Shown here piece after piece: positions 1-10,600 of a DNA stretch of 64,000 nt; the stretch's first letter is position 1; the number at the start of each line of letters is the position of its first letter. The notes under the pieces are model-generated. The model was not told where the DNA came from. It did no database searches and saw only the letters and a list, made by a program, of their open reading frames with translations. The position numbers were made by a program, and so were the translations under genes. The DNA is from Phycisphaerales bacterium (GTDB lineage: Bacteria; Planctomycetota; Phycisphaerae; UBA1845; Fen-1342), in assembly GCA_016716475.1 (NCBI GenBank), contig JADJWG010000004.1:682001-746000 (forward strand), written 5' to 3'.

Positions 1-139
1 CCTCGCCCGTGCGGTGGAGCGGCACTTTCGCGCGGGGCGAAGCCACGCCGGCCGACCGCTGCGAGTGAGATTATACACCGGACCCACGCATTCGTCGGGT
101 TTGACACCGTGGCTTCCCGTCGGGGAAGGTGGGTCTACA

Positions 140-1282
140 ATGCGGGTCCGCCCGGTCGGCAGGATTCGCCCGGTGGCGCGGTGTCACAGGAACTGGAGCA
201 TGGGCAGTCCGAGATTGATAATCTGCCATCTCGCTTCGGCCGGGGTCGATCCGATCCGCCTGGACATCGCCCGGCGGTTGGCTGTCACGCGCGCAGCGAA
301 CGCACGTCACGCGTTCGTGTTTCTGGGTGCGGGTGAAGCGCCAAACCTGGGTCGTCCGTGGCAGCGGTTGGCGGTCCCAGGGGGATGGTCACGTCTCGCG
401 ACCTTGCGGCTGGCGCACTGGCTCATGCAGACGGGACCAGGCCCGGTCGTACTGCATGCGTGGACCCCGGAGGCCGTTGTGGCAGCCCTGCCATTGGTCA
501 CGACGCATCGGCCTTTGCTGGTAGATTGGCCTCCGGGGAGTCCGGGCCGGCGGTTGCAGCGCTGGCTGCGGGAGGGTGTGTTTGCACTGGTGTGCTCGGC
601 CCGGACCACGCGGGCTGCGCTTCTGGCAGGGGGCCTGCCGACGGCACGGCTGCTGTTCGTGCCGCCGATTGTGGATGCGGAGGTATGGACTGAGGCGGAG
701 CAAAGAAGGGGTGCGTTGCGCGCCGCGCTTGAGTTGCCGCCAGAAGCGCGCCTGGCCGTGATACTGCCACCCCTCGGCACGAACAGTGGAGCGCTCTACG
801 CGGGCTGGGCGGGGTTGCTGGTACAAAAGACGTGCCCCCACCTGCGTGTCCTCGTCCCGGGGATTGGGCCGGGCTTCGAGCGTGTACGGCGTTTATATCA
901 GGCGTGCCGGCATAACTTTATGCTGCGGACAGCTCCTGCACATTGGCGGCCGGCCGACCTCGTGGCGACGGCCGATGTGGCTCTGCATCTGCCGCTGGGA
1001 CCTGTTGCAGTAGATGCGCTCGTGGTGGCGGCGGCGACGCAGTTGCCCCTGGTGGTCAGCCGCGATCCGCATGTTAGGGAGGCCCTGGGGGGGCGTGCGG
1101 CATCATGGTGCACCGGGGGTGTGCCGCGCTCGGCGGCGCAAGCCTTGTTGAACACACTGGAAGGACCCGCAAGAGTGCCCGCGGCGCGAGCGCTGGGGCA
1201 GGCGCCGGAGGTGGTGCTGGCGCGGTACCAGGGGGCTTACCAGCGGCTCTTGGAACGACGCTCGCTGGTGGGGCTCGACTGA
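140..1282 (+). CDS. Glycosyltransferase-like protein (GT-B fold, family 4-like)
   Basis: This 380-residue cytoplasmic protein probably transfers a sugar from a nucleotide sugar to an envelope glycan. Recognition is modest: the order of an N-terminal Rossmann-like half, a central linker and a C-terminal half with the run SRDPHVREALGG matches the GT-B 'donor-site' region of family 4 enzymes, but I see no clear E-x7-E motif. The frame is open further upstream to position 14, but those residues are Arg/Gly-rich and unlike a protein start. I chose the ATG at 140 because GGGAAGGTGGG lies just before it; an ATG at 200 is the alternative. The next genes point the other way, so it is probably the last gene of a transcript entering from the left. 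Acceptor and donor cannot be told from the sequence. Confidence 0.6.
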   Translation: MRVRPVGRIRPVARCHRNWSMGSPRLIICHLASAGVDPIRLDIARRLAVTRAANARHAFVFLGAGEAPNLGRPWQRLAVPGGWSRLATLRLAHWLMQTGPGPVVLHAWTPEAVVAALPLVTTHRPLLVDWPPGSPGRRLQRWLREGVFALVCSARTTRAALLAGGLPTARLLFVPPIVDAEVWTEAEQRRGALRAALELPPEARLAVILPPLGTNSGALYAGWAGLLVQKTCPHLRVLVPGIGPGFERVRRLYQACRHNFMLRTAPAHWRPADLVATADVALHLPLGPVAVDALVVAAATQLPLVVSRDPHVREALGGRAASWCTGGVPRSAAQALLNTLEGPARVPAARALGQAPEVVLARYQGAYQRLLERRSLVGLD

Positions 1283-1369
1283 AAGCTCAACGGCCGCCGA
1301 GCCATCGACGGCCGCTGAGTGGGCAAATGGGAGACTGGAGAACGTTCGCACGCAGCGCTGTGAGCTGGG

Positions 1370-2437
1370 TCAGGGGCGGCGGTCGTTCAGCAGCACATGC
1401 ACCCGAACCCAGGCGTCGCCACGGTCGCAGATGTTCAGAAACGTACGGCGGCACTCGGTCGAGAGAATCTCGATCAGGGTACGCAGCCCCTCGTGGGTCA
1501 CCAATTCAGTGGAAACGGGTTCACCATCAGGCAGGCCGAGGAAGGCCCGAATCTGGGTGGTCTCATCCACAATCGCGGCTGTGGGTGTCGAGGCCGGCTG
1601 GGGCGTCGGCGGGATGGGAATCGCGATCGCTTCGACCGCGCCGGCGGTGGTCAGATCATCCGTAGGGAGGGCCTCGGAAGGAAGTGCTGACCGAGTGATC
1701 AGCGTGGGCGGCGGAGTGGCTAGTGCAGGAGCAGGGGCTGCTTCCTGGGTGGCAGCCATCCGCGCGACGGTGCGCAGATCCTGGCGTGCCGCGGTGAAAT
1801 CCGGGTTGATGATGAGGGCCTGTTCAAGCGCGCGCGCGGCATCGGCGTACAAGCCGGCTTCGGCCTGTACGACTGCGAGGTTGTAGTAGGCGTCGGCTTC
1901 GTGCCCGGAAAGCCGGAAAGCGGCCAGCGCGTCGTCGTAACGCTTGAGCTTTGCCAGTGCGAGCCCCCGGTTCATGTGGGCGCGTCTGAAGCCAGGATCG
2001 AGTTCGGTTGCGCGGGCGAGCATCTGTTCGGCCTCGGCGGTGCGCCCTTCCAGGAACAGACTGAAGCCCAGGTTGTTGTGCGCCTGCGCTGACGCGGGCT
2101 GTCGGGCGACGAGCTCGCGGAAAGTCACGGTGGCCTCGGAGTGCCGGCCAAGGCGGTTCAGCACGATGCCGAGACGTGTGCGGGCCTGGTCGGCCAACGG
2201 GGTAAGCTCGAGTGCGCGGCGATACTGAGCGGCCGCCTGTTCGAGGTTCCCCTGCCGTTCAAGCAGGTGGCCATGGGCTACGTAGGTCGAGGCGCTCAGG
2301 CGCGGCTCAACGTCCTGGCTGCCGCCCTGAGAACGGGGCAAGGCGCCGGGGTTGTTGCCCTGCGGCTCCTTGGTTTCACAGGCCGTTAAACCGACCACGG
2401 CGAGCGTGACAAGCAACGTCGCGGTTCGCGAAAGCAT
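1370..2437 (-). CDS. TPR-repeat lipoprotein
   Basis: A 355-residue secreted lipoprotein. Residues 1-20 form a lipoprotein signal ending in GLTAC, with Cys20 as the acylation site. Residues about 51-221 hold roughly five tetratricopeptide repeats (for example AHNNLGFSLFLEGRTAEAEQ), a helical scaffold for protein-protein contacts. A Pro/Ala/Thr-rich stretch (about 225-300) then leads to a small C-terminal domain with two cysteines (ECRRTFLNICDRG). The frame is open further upstream, but the ATG at 2437 begins a textbook signal peptide. It lies 31 bases downstream of another lipoprotein gene on the same strand, so the two are probably co-transcribed. It is likely an assembly or scaffolding factor at the cell surface or in the periplasm; no enzymatic function is visible. 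Confidence 0.75.
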   Translation of the reverse strand: MLSRTATLLVTLAVVGLTACETKEPQGNNPGALPRSQGGSQDVEPRLSASTYVAHGHLLERQGNLEQAAAQYRRALELTPLADQARTRLGIVLNRLGRHSEATVTFRELVARQPASAQAHNNLGFSLFLEGRTAEAEQMLARATELDPGFRRAHMNRGLALAKLKRYDDALAAFRLSGHEADAYYNLAVVQAEAGLYADAARALEQALIINPDFTAARQDLRTVARMAATQEAAPAPALATPPPTLITRSALPSEALPTDDLTTAGAVEAIAIPIPPTPQPASTPTAAIVDETTQIRAFLGLPDGEPVSTELVTHEGLRTLIEILSTECRRTFLNICDRGDAWVRVHVLLNDRRP

Positions 2438-2468
2438 CTTGCGCACCGTCGGACTCCCGAAATGGTGT

Positions 2469-2984
2469 TCAGCCGCCGACCCCACCTGGGGTGCCTTCGC
2501 CGCCACTGCTGCGGCCGCCACTGGCGCCGGGCTGGTACATCGCCTCGTGGTACTTGATGAGGATGGCTTCGTTCGCGTGCATACCGCGCCCACCGGGCAG
2601 GTCGGGACGTACGAGCTCGGCCGAGGTGTCGATGCCCAGGTCGGCCAGGAAGGTCATGATGACCTCCGTGCGGGCGTCAACGAGGTCCTCGTCGGATTCG
2701 TCCGTGCTGAAGCGGATGGCGCCGCCATACTGCTCAAGCAGGGTTGCGAGTCGCCAGAGGCGATCCTCGCCCAGCGCGTTGAGCTGTGCGCGGTGTGGGA
2801 CAAAGTGCAGGTCGGAGACCGACATGTCCTGCAGGATCGCGTTGTCGACCATGTGAGCGTAATTGTCCTGGAGCCGGCTCGGGTGCTCGGTCGTGCCGTG
2901 TGGCGGTGCATTCAGGCGTGACATCGGCTGTTGGCACCCCGCCAGAAGGCCCAGGAGCAAGGTCCCAGCGATCATGCGCGGCAT
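2469..2984 (-). CDS. Small lipoprotein of unknown function
   Basis: A 171-residue lipoprotein that I do not recognise. The signal peptide ends in LLAGC with Cys17 as the lipidation site. The ATG at 2984 was chosen over upstream starts because CAGGAG sits seven bases before it and because it gives a clean signal. The mature part is mostly acidic and helical (for example STDESDEDLVDARTE) and ends in a low-complexity Gly/Ser tail. Its stop is 31 bases before the TPR lipoprotein, suggesting a two-gene operon of envelope proteins. The longer upstream frame overlaps the divergent AsmA-like gene and is probably not translated. Confidence 0.65.
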   Translation of the reverse strand: MPRMIAGTLLLGLLAGCQQPMSRLNAPPHGTTEHPSRLQDNYAHMVDNAILQDMSVSDLHFVPHRAQLNALGEDRLWRLATLLEQYGGAIRFSTDESDEDLVDARTEVIMTFLADLGIDTSAELVRPDLPGGRGMHANEAILIKYHEAMYQPGASGGRSSGGEGTPGGVGG

Positions 2985-3217
2985 AAGGAGACTCCTGCAG
3001 GAGCGTGGGCCATCCGGTCGTACAGACCGGAGCGGACACGGTCCAAGGTCCGCGGTTTCCATCGGTTGCGGGCGCGCAGCGCCTGAAGTACGAGGACGCG
3101 CAGAAACCGGGCTGTCCCGGGAGACCGGTGGCCGGATCCCCCGCGCGGCTTCCTGACTCTGCAAGAAGCTGTCGGCGGAAAGGCCGAGCACGACCCGGTA
3201 GCGTTAGAATCCGCGGG

Positions 3218-4810
3218 ATGCGAATCCAGAGGACCGTTGCAGCAGGGGGATTGGTGCTGGTGACGCTCGGCTCGCTGGCGCTGGCCGGCGGGTGGGGGTG
3301 GTACATCCGCAGTGCGGCCTACCGCAACTATTGCGCGGAAGTGCTGAGCGCCAGTCTCGGATTGCCGGCCAGTATCGGTCGGGTGCTGCCGCGCACCCGC
3401 CGCTCGCAGGAATTCCGCGATGTCCGTGTGTCGTTGCCGGAGCGGCGCGGCGAGGCCGCTTACTGTCGGCGTGCGATCCTGCGGCGGACACCTTCGGCTG
3501 CGAATCCCGGACTTTATATCCTCGACCTGGTCGGCGGGCATTGCGAAGTCTCGACGCGCACCTGGTTGCAGCAGGACTACCGCACGGTACTCGAGTCCGG
3601 GCTGAAACCCGGCTTTGACCCCGCAGGACCGCAGCGCGTCGCGTTCCGCGAGATGGACCTGGTGCTTGTGCGGGACCAGTTCCGGTTCACGTTCAACGAC
3701 GCCTTCGGTGTCGTTACGTTTGACGAGGTGCAGCGCGGCCGTGCAATGGTGACGTGTCACGATCTGAACGGTTACCCATCCGGACAACCCGTGGTTCTGC
3801 GCGGCGAGTTCTCACCCGGAGCCGATGGCCGCGTGCAGCTTGACGAGTTTGAGCTGACGGTGCCCAACCTGCCGCTCACCATTCTGGGCCTGGAAGAACT
3901 GGCGCGGCTGGGACTGCAGAGTGGTACATTCGAGGGGCGCGTGGTGTATCGCGAAGGACCGCAGGGCAGCACGCTCGTCGCCAGCGGCGTCGTACGCGAC
4001 GTGTCGCTGGCCGAAGTCACGGCGCCGTTCCTGGCGACGCCGTGGCGCGGCACAGTGCCCGAGTTGTTCCTGGACGAACTGCTGGTGGTGGACGGCTGGC
4101 CGCAGCGGTTGCGTTTCCACGGTGCATTGCAAGGTGTGCTGCTGGGCGATGTGCTCGCGCCGTGGGGATTCGGCGGCGCGGGCGGCGAGATGGTGCTGCG
4201 ACTGGATGATGTCGAGTTGACGCCGGAAGGCCTGGTACGGCTGACCGCGTCCGGACGCTGCGAGCGGGTCGCACTCGAGGAGTTGTCGGCGCCGCTGGGT
4301 TGGGGGGCGCTGGCAGGGACGGCCCGCGTGGTGTTGACGGATTTGACGATCCACAACAACTCGCTCGCAGCCCTTGAAGCCGAGGTTCGCGTGCTGCCGG
4401 CGGAAGATGGTGGCAATTACGTTGATCGCAGCTTTGTCTCTGAGGCCTTGCGGGCCGTGTTCGGACTGGCGCTGCCGACCTTTCTGCCACAGCGTTTCGC
4501 CTACCATGAGTTGGGCGTACGGCTGGATGTGCGCGACGAGCTACTGCACATCTTTGGCACCCATGGTCCCGGTCAAACCACGCTGCTGACAGTGGAGCTG
4601 GCCGGTCGGTGGGTACCCGTCATCCAGGAGCCGGGTACACCGATCGATCTGCGGCCGCTGCTCGATGAAATGCGGAAGGAGGCCCGCCGCCGGCTGGCCC
4701 AGCAACTGCGGCAGGTACAGCCCGAGGAAGTGTGGGAGCTGTGGACCGGCCAAGCGTGGCCGGCGTGGCTGGTGCCTGGGCAGTCTGATCAGAGCGTGAC
4801 GGAGGATTGA
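3218..4810 (+). CDS. AsmA-like membrane-anchored envelope protein
   Basis: A 530-residue protein with one N-terminal membrane helix (residues about 6-27, rich in Leu/Ala/Gly) and a long periplasmic part made of beta-rich segments. This layout resembles the AsmA/DUF748 group of bridge-like lipid-transport and envelope-maintenance proteins; the match is to architecture, not to a specific motif. The ATG at 3218 was chosen because it begins the membrane anchor; the open frame upstream is Arg/Pro-rich and unlikely to be coding. The stop codon at 4808-4810 is followed one base later by the GTG start of a histidine kinase gene, and GGAGG of that gene's ribosome site lies inside this gene, so translation of the two is coupled. 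Anything beyond an envelope role is inference. Confidence 0.65.
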   Translation: MRIQRTVAAGGLVLVTLGSLALAGGWGWYIRSAAYRNYCAEVLSASLGLPASIGRVLPRTRRSQEFRDVRVSLPERRGEAAYCRRAILRRTPSAANPGLYILDLVGGHCEVSTRTWLQQDYRTVLESGLKPGFDPAGPQRVAFREMDLVLVRDQFRFTFNDAFGVVTFDEVQRGRAMVTCHDLNGYPSGQPVVLRGEFSPGADGRVQLDEFELTVPNLPLTILGLEELARLGLQSGTFEGRVVYREGPQGSTLVASGVVRDVSLAEVTAPFLATPWRGTVPELFLDELLVVDGWPQRLRFHGALQGVLLGDVLAPWGFGGAGGEMVLRLDDVELTPEGLVRLTASGRCERVALEELSAPLGWGALAGTARVVLTDLTIHNNSLAALEAEVRVLPAEDGGNYVDRSFVSEALRAVFGLALPTFLPQRFAYHELGVRLDVRDELLHIFGTHGPGQTTLLTVELAGRWVPVIQEPGTPIDLRPLLDEMRKEARRRLAQQLRQVQPEEVWELWTGQAWPAWLVPGQSDQSVTED

Positions 4811-4811
4811 A

Positions 4812-6806
4812 GTGATCCGGCAGGCCGCCGAACGCTGGCTCGTCGTGCTGATGATTCTGTTCAGTCTCGCGCTGAGTGGTTTGACCGTTTGGTCAGTGGC
4901 CGGCCAGGCGCGGGCCCTGCAGGCGCGTGAACGCTCCGATCTCGAGGCGGCGGCCTTCACAGTCGCCACGGAGCGCAGCGCAGCGCTCCGTGCGGACGTC
5001 GAGCGTGCCTGCGACGCCGCCGCACGGGCATGGGAGTTCGGCGGTGCGGATGAATTGGACGCCTGGATCGCGAGCCGGCACGAGTGGCCGCTCGCAGCAA
5101 CCGTAGGCGCTACGGGGATGGTCGTCGTGTTTCCGCGCCCGCCGCTTTCGGAGCCCTTCCCCCAGGCCCCGAACCCGCTGCCCCCGGGCGCAACACCAAC
5201 CACGATGGCCGCCGCGGAGAGTCTGAGCGGCCGTGACCTGCTGGCACTGCTGCGCGATTTTCAGACGCTGGCGACCAATCCCGATCCGCTGACGCGCGCG
5301 GGGGCGCTGCTGGCGATGGCGACCGTCGAGCAGCAGCTTGGGCAACCGCTGGCGGCCGCGCGACTGTTCGGCGACGCGGCGCACCTGCTGCGCTCCACTC
5401 CGCGGCTGGCGCGCTATGCCTTTCGCGCGGAGCTGGCCCGTGTGGACACCTTGCTTGCGGCAGCCGACTATGACCGGGCGCGCGAAGTCTACGCCGGCCT
5501 GCTGCGTGGCTTGCGGAACGACCATCCCGGGCGGCTCAGCCCGGCGGAAACCGCGCGTCTTGCGGAGCAGTGGCGGCAGCTCGGCATCGAACCCGAAGAT
5601 CCCCTGGCCGCCTTGCGCGACGAGCTGCGCCAGCGCGCTGAGCGGCGGTCACAACGGGCCGCTGTGCTGGAGCGTATCGACCTGCGGGAGGGGGCCGGGG
5701 TGCGTTTTTCTACGGCCGTGACTGCTGCGGATGAACGTGTCGTGGTAGCCACGCGCGAAATCGCCCCAGGCGTGGTGCTCCAGTTGCTTGCTCCCCAGCA
5801 GTCCTTGTTGGAGCGCTATTGGCCCGCACCCACGGCGGACGCCTACGCATGGCGGCTCATGCCGAGCGCCGCCGCCGGACTGGTCCTCGCGCAGCTCGGT
5901 CCGGAATTCGGGGGGGCCGTGCTCGAGCCCAGTTTGACCGCTGCCGCGGGGTTGCGCGCCCACGCCCACCGCCAGATTGCGATCGTCGCGGCGACTGCGA
6001 TCGGCACGACCGGAGCGTGGGCATTGGTGATCGTCATGCTGATGCGGGTGGTTACCCGCCAGCGCGAGCTGGCGCGTGTGCAGGGTCGTTTCGTGGCGGA
6101 TGTCAGTCATGAGTTGAAGACGCCGCTCGCCCTGATTCGACTGCTGGCCGAAACGCTCGCCGAGCAGCGCGTGCGGAATCCTGACCGGGTGCAATCTTAC
6201 CACGAGACGATTATCCGCGAGGCCGAGCGACTCAGTGTGCTGGTGGACAACATCCTCGATCTCGGGCGCATCGAATCCGGTCGGAAAACATACTCCTTCG
6301 GTGAGTGCGAACCGGCAGTGATTGCGCGGCAGGCCTGGACGTTGTTCGAGCCGCAGTTTGCCGAAGCGGGTTTTCAGACCGAACTCGACCTGGCCCCGCA
6401 GTTGCCAGCCATCCGGGCCGATGCGCAGGCGTTGCAGCAGGTACTGGTCAACCTGCTCCAGAATGCCTATCGCTACTCGCGGGAAAACAAGTTCGTACGG
6501 CTGCGCGTCTGGCGCGAGGGCTTCATCGTGATCTTCAGTGTCGAAGACCACGGCATCGGCATGGGGCGCAACGAGCTGAAGCGCCTGGGAGAGAGCTTCT
6601 TCCGCGCTGAGGACGCCCGCACCGTGCAAACGCGCGGGGCGGGCCTGGGGCTCGCCATCGTGAACCACATCGTGACCGCCCACCACGGCAAGATCGACGT
6701 TCAGTCGCGCCCGGGGGCAGGCAGCACCTTCACCGTCTGGATTCCCTTCGACCCCGACCGTCCGGCGCCGCTCCGGCCCCCTGCCAGGACCGGCGCGGGG
6801 GCGTGA
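4812..6806 (+). CDS. Membrane sensor histidine kinase
   Basis: A 664-residue two-component sensor kinase that autophosphorylates on a histidine and passes the phosphate to a response regulator. Membrane helices at about 9-31 and 390-413 enclose a large extracytoplasmic sensing region that includes a helical, TPR-like stretch. The HisKA motif VADVSHELKTPL follows the second helix, with the phospho-acceptor at His433. The HATPase domain shows an N box (NLLQNAYRYS), a G1 box (EDHGIGM) and a G2 box (GAGLGLAIV), so it should be active. The GTG start is supported by GGAGG seven bases upstream and by tight coupling to the AsmA-like gene. No response regulator with a receiver domain is encoded in this window, so its partner is unknown; envelope stress is a natural guess from the neighbour. 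Confidence 0.85.
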   Translation: MIRQAAERWLVVLMILFSLALSGLTVWSVAGQARALQARERSDLEAAAFTVATERSAALRADVERACDAAARAWEFGGADELDAWIASRHEWPLAATVGATGMVVVFPRPPLSEPFPQAPNPLPPGATPTTMAAAESLSGRDLLALLRDFQTLATNPDPLTRAGALLAMATVEQQLGQPLAAARLFGDAAHLLRSTPRLARYAFRAELARVDTLLAAADYDRAREVYAGLLRGLRNDHPGRLSPAETARLAEQWRQLGIEPEDPLAALRDELRQRAERRSQRAAVLERIDLREGAGVRFSTAVTAADERVVVATREIAPGVVLQLLAPQQSLLERYWPAPTADAYAWRLMPSAAAGLVLAQLGPEFGGAVLEPSLTAAAGLRAHAHRQIAIVAATAIGTTGAWALVIVMLMRVVTRQRELARVQGRFVADVSHELKTPLALIRLLAETLAEQRVRNPDRVQSYHETIIREAERLSVLVDNILDLGRIESGRKTYSFGECEPAVIARQAWTLFEPQFAEAGFQTELDLAPQLPAIRADAQALQQVLVNLLQNAYRYSRENKFVRLRVWREGFIVIFSVEDHGIGMGRNELKRLGESFFRAEDARTVQTRGAGLGLAIVNHIVTAHHGKIDVQSRPGAGSTFTVWIPFDPDRPAPLRPPARTGAGA

Positions 6807-6839
6807 ACCGGTCGGCCCACGCCCCACGTACCGCCCACA

Positions 6840-7568
6840 CTACGGCGTTTCGAACTTCATGGTCTGCACGAAGGCGAGGAAATTCTCTCGTTGTTCCTGC
6901 ATGGTGCGGCTCGGTCCGACGCCCTTGAAGTACCACGGCCCGACCGGTGTGGCGACGATGGCGCCGAGCAGTCGGAAGTTCTCCTGATCGGCGGAATCGC
7001 GACCGACGGCCATGCCGTCGTTGTAGGTGCCCTCCACTTCGACAAACGCGACCGTCAGCTCGTTCACTTCGAATGCGCGTCGACTGTAGCCGCCCTCCGG
7101 AATCGGCCCGCCCTCCGCCGTACGGAACTGGCCGACCCAGCGTTCGATGTTCGCATCGACCCCGCCGGCGCCGCCCGTGCCGAAGTAAAAGACGATCAAC
7201 TCGCCATCCACCGCGTCGCCTTCCGACTTCGGCAGTGCGTACTGGGCCTCGCGCACGGAAGACGACACCGGCGTCTCTGTCCAACTCTCGGGAATCGTGT
7301 ACGTGAGCCGACCGGCTGTTGACGGCGGGGCCTGCGCAGTCAGGTCGATGTTGTCGATCGGTGGGTGACCCGGTGGCAGGCCGGTCATTTCGCTCGCGGC
7401 CGGCTGGGAGCGCCCTGATACCAGGTCGCGTACGCTGGCCCGCTCCTCGTCGGTCGGAGTCGTGGACTGTGCCGGCGGTGCGGGGGATTCGGGCGTGCTG
7501 CGCTCGCACCCCGTCAATAACCCGACACAGCACAGGACCCCCGCGATCGTCTGCAGCAAACCGCGCAT
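6840..7568 (-). CDS. Lipoprotein of unknown function
   Basis: A 242-residue lipoprotein with a signal peptide ending in LLTGC (Cys21). A Pro/Thr-rich linker follows, then one globular domain of about 150 residues. Its motifs TYTIPESWTETP, SVREAQYAL and FLAFVQTMKF resemble the 'photosystem II reaction-centre PsbP-like' or DUF1795-type fold seen in many bacterial lipoproteins, which would be a ligand- or protein-binding module; this is a tentative comparison. The ATG at 7568 has GGAGGT eight bases upstream; the longer upstream frame lacks signal-peptide character. The gene converges on the histidine kinase gene, with 33 bases between their stop codons, and precedes nothing obvious on its own strand. 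Confidence 0.65.
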   Translation of the reverse strand: MRGLLQTIAGVLCCVGLLTGCERSTPESPAPPAQSTTPTDEERASVRDLVSGRSQPAASEMTGLPPGHPPIDNIDLTAQAPPSTAGRLTYTIPESWTETPVSSSVREAQYALPKSEGDAVDGELIVFYFGTGGAGGVDANIERWVGQFRTAEGGPIPEGGYSRRAFEVNELTVAFVEVEGTYNDGMAVGRDSADQENFRLLGAIVATPVGPWYFKGVGPSRTMQEQRENFLAFVQTMKFETP

Positions 7569-7677
7569 GTTCCAGGACCTCCGATACCGCCAACCGCAAG
7601 CACCGCAGCGGCGCTTCCGGGAGACGGAGGCATGATGTTCAGCCCGTTGGTGCAACCAGTGGATACGAGCCGGTATG

Positions 7678-10600
7678 TTACTGTGTCAGGGTGGGCTCTG
7701 CCAAGCCGCGTGAAATCTGCACCGGTCCGCTGCGGCGTTCCACCTGGTGGAAGTACATGAACCGGCGCAACCCGTCAAAACCGTGGCAGGTGGTGCAGAC
7801 GTTCTCCTGGCCGAAGGAGCGCAAATGCCAGGCCCGCGCCCGCAATTCACGTGCACCCAGTGCGGTGGCGTCTTCCGGGAGCGGGGCCTGCTCGGAACGA
7901 CCGTGCGTGAGGTGGCACGTGCGGCATGCGATGTGGCCGCTGGATGCCACCTCACCCGTGTCATCGAACAGCGGCAGGTAGTTGGCCGCAGTGGGGCTAT
8001 AGGGATTGAAAATCACCACATCCGGGTGCGATGCGACGGCAGGCACCGGGGCCGCGCCGGCGGTGCGGTGGCAGGCGATGCAGAAACGATCGGCTACCGG
8101 GATCTCTGCGGACCCCTCGAATTCCCACAACGCGCGCGGCCAGAGCTTCTGCGACACCACCTTGCCCGGGTCGCCATGGGTCGTATGACACGGCAGGCAG
8201 TGGTCGGCCTCGAAGCCCGCTGCGCGGATGAAGGGGATCGCGTGTCCGATCATGTGAATGTTGGTGCGTTCGGTATGGCACGAGAGGCAGAGTGTCTCCG
8301 GTGGTGCGCCCCGCTCCGCCCGCAGCAGGTGCCGGTGGATGTCCGGAGACTGGTGCGGATCGTGACACGTGCTGCAACCGAGCTGTTGCTCCCCGTGCGG
8401 GCCCGTGGTCAGCGGAAGGTGCACTGGCCGGGTGGTGGGGTTCAGCACGAGTGCGCTGTGTGGTGCTTGCGGGTGAATGAGTGCGGAAGCGGTGCGTGCT
8501 CCTGGAGCCGATTCCGCGTGACAGGCGACGCAGGCCGCATCGCGCCCGGTCTGGTCCGCTGCGAGCCCCGCCCGGAACAGCCGGGTCTCGTCGGAACCGT
8601 GCGCGCGGTGGCAGGCAAGGCAGGCATCCCCCGTGTCGCGCGACACCTCCGGCCAGACTTCGGGGTTCTTCCGGAGATCGTGCCCGCCGCCCGCGAAGTG
8701 GGACTGGTTCGCATGGCAGCGTCGGCAGTTGTCCTCGGCCGGCGCGCTGAGGAAATGTCCAAAGCGCGGCTCGTGCGGGTTGTGGCAACCCGTGCAATCG
8801 GCCCCGGGGTGGTTGTGGGCCGGCAGGACGCGTTTTGCGGCCAGTTGCCCGGTCTGGTGACAATTCAGGCATTGACCAGCCGGATTGAGCGCCGTGGGCT
8901 GGGCCGGCAGCCCGGGCTGATGAGCGGTATGGCACGCGCTGCAGACGCCACCCTGCGTTACCGTCACACCATGGATGTTTGTGGCGTCGGGGGCTGTCTG
9001 GCGGAGGTCGTGCGGTGTGGCCACGACGGTGGCCTGGACTGTGTGGCACGCGCTGCACACATCCCGCTCCGCCAGGTTGAAGGCGAGGAGATTCTGCGGA
9101 ACCGTAGCGTGGTGCGCCTGGTGGCACGTTGTGCAAAGCAATGCGCCACTCTCGGCCGTGCGTGTTCCCAGACTGGTTGCCACGTCGCGCTGCTCAGCAG
9201 ACAACATCGGCAGGTGGCCGTGGCGACTGCGGTGATCCGCCTCGAACAACACGGGCGACAACTGCTCGTGGCAGGACAGGCACATGTCGTTGGTGTTCGG
9301 ATCGACGACCATCAGTTGTTCGTACTGCGCGCCATGTCCCGTGTGGCACGTCAAGCAGGTCACGCCGGAGGTGTGGAGCAGCTTCCGGGTCTCCGGGGCG
9401 TGCAACTGCTCCGGCACTGCGATCTTCATTGGACCCAGGGGGTGCATGCCGGCGTGAGCGCCACCGGCCAGGTCCCCATGGCACTTCAGGCACAGATCAC
9501 TCGCTACCCCGTCACCCCGCAGGAAGACAATGGTTTCCAGCGTGTTGCGCGTGTCGGGTTGAGTATGGGCCGAATGACACGTGCGGCACGCCATCTGTCC
9601 GCCCGTCAGGGGCAGGTCGGGCGGCACCCGCACGTCCGCAGGCACCGGTTGGCCGATCCGGTGGCCATGTTCCATCCACACGCGCCGGCGGGAGTCGCCC
9701 ACACCGCCGTCGTGACAGCCGAGGCACATCTCCGCACGGCTGACGGCCGGATGGTCCGGCGGGTTATCGGGTACGGCTGCCAGCAAAGTACGGGTACCGT
9801 CGACCAGCGGTGCCATCCACTCCATGTGGCACACGGTACAGGCCCGTGCCTGTTGTCCCGCGGTCGGACCGCGCGCGCCCGCCGTCATGCGGGGCGGAAA
9901 GGCGCGCGGATCCTCGGTCAATAGGAACTGTCTCACGCGATGGGCGCCGAGTTCGACTACGTAGACCTCGTCGTCGGCGCCGAACGCAATACCCAGCGGG
10001 TGGTCGAGTTGCAGGACGGTGCCGGTCTCGTCGGCCAGCGCACCGAGCAGCCCTCCATCGGTTGCGAAGATCTGGATCACGCCCAGGGTGCCGTCCGCCA
10101 CCCAGATGCGTCCGGCGGCATCGACTGCAACGGCTTTCGGTCGGTAGAACTGGCCGAGATCGACACCGTAAGCGCCGATGACGGCCTCGGCGGTACCGTC
10201 GGGAAAGATCTGCTGCAAACGGCCATTGATGACATCCACGACGAGCAGCGCGCCGCCTGGCAGTGTTGCGAGTCCGAAGGGGTACTGGTACTCGCCGCGC
10301 GAGCCGCCGCGCTGCCCGAAGGTCTCCCAGGCCCCGGTAGTGAGGTCACAGCGGAGGAGGCGGTGATGGTTGTTGTCCGCCACCCACAACGTGCGTTCAT
10401 CGGGGGAAAGGGCCAGTCCCGCGAGGTCGAAGCCGCGCGTCGGGCGCAGCTCCGCCGGGGGCGTGAATCTTGCCGCCAGCGTGCCGTTTTCAGCGCGTAC
10501 AACAATGCATTCGTTGCCCGTATCGGCGATCCAGAGTTGTCCGCGGCTGTCGAGCCACACGTCGAGCGGTGCGGCCAAGGCGTGGTCTTCGACGCTGGAA

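Noticed and set aside
7747..9924. A 725-codon plus-strand frame
   Set aside because: It lies opposite the CXXCH-rich half of the 20-heme cytochrome and has no protein-like signature of its own.
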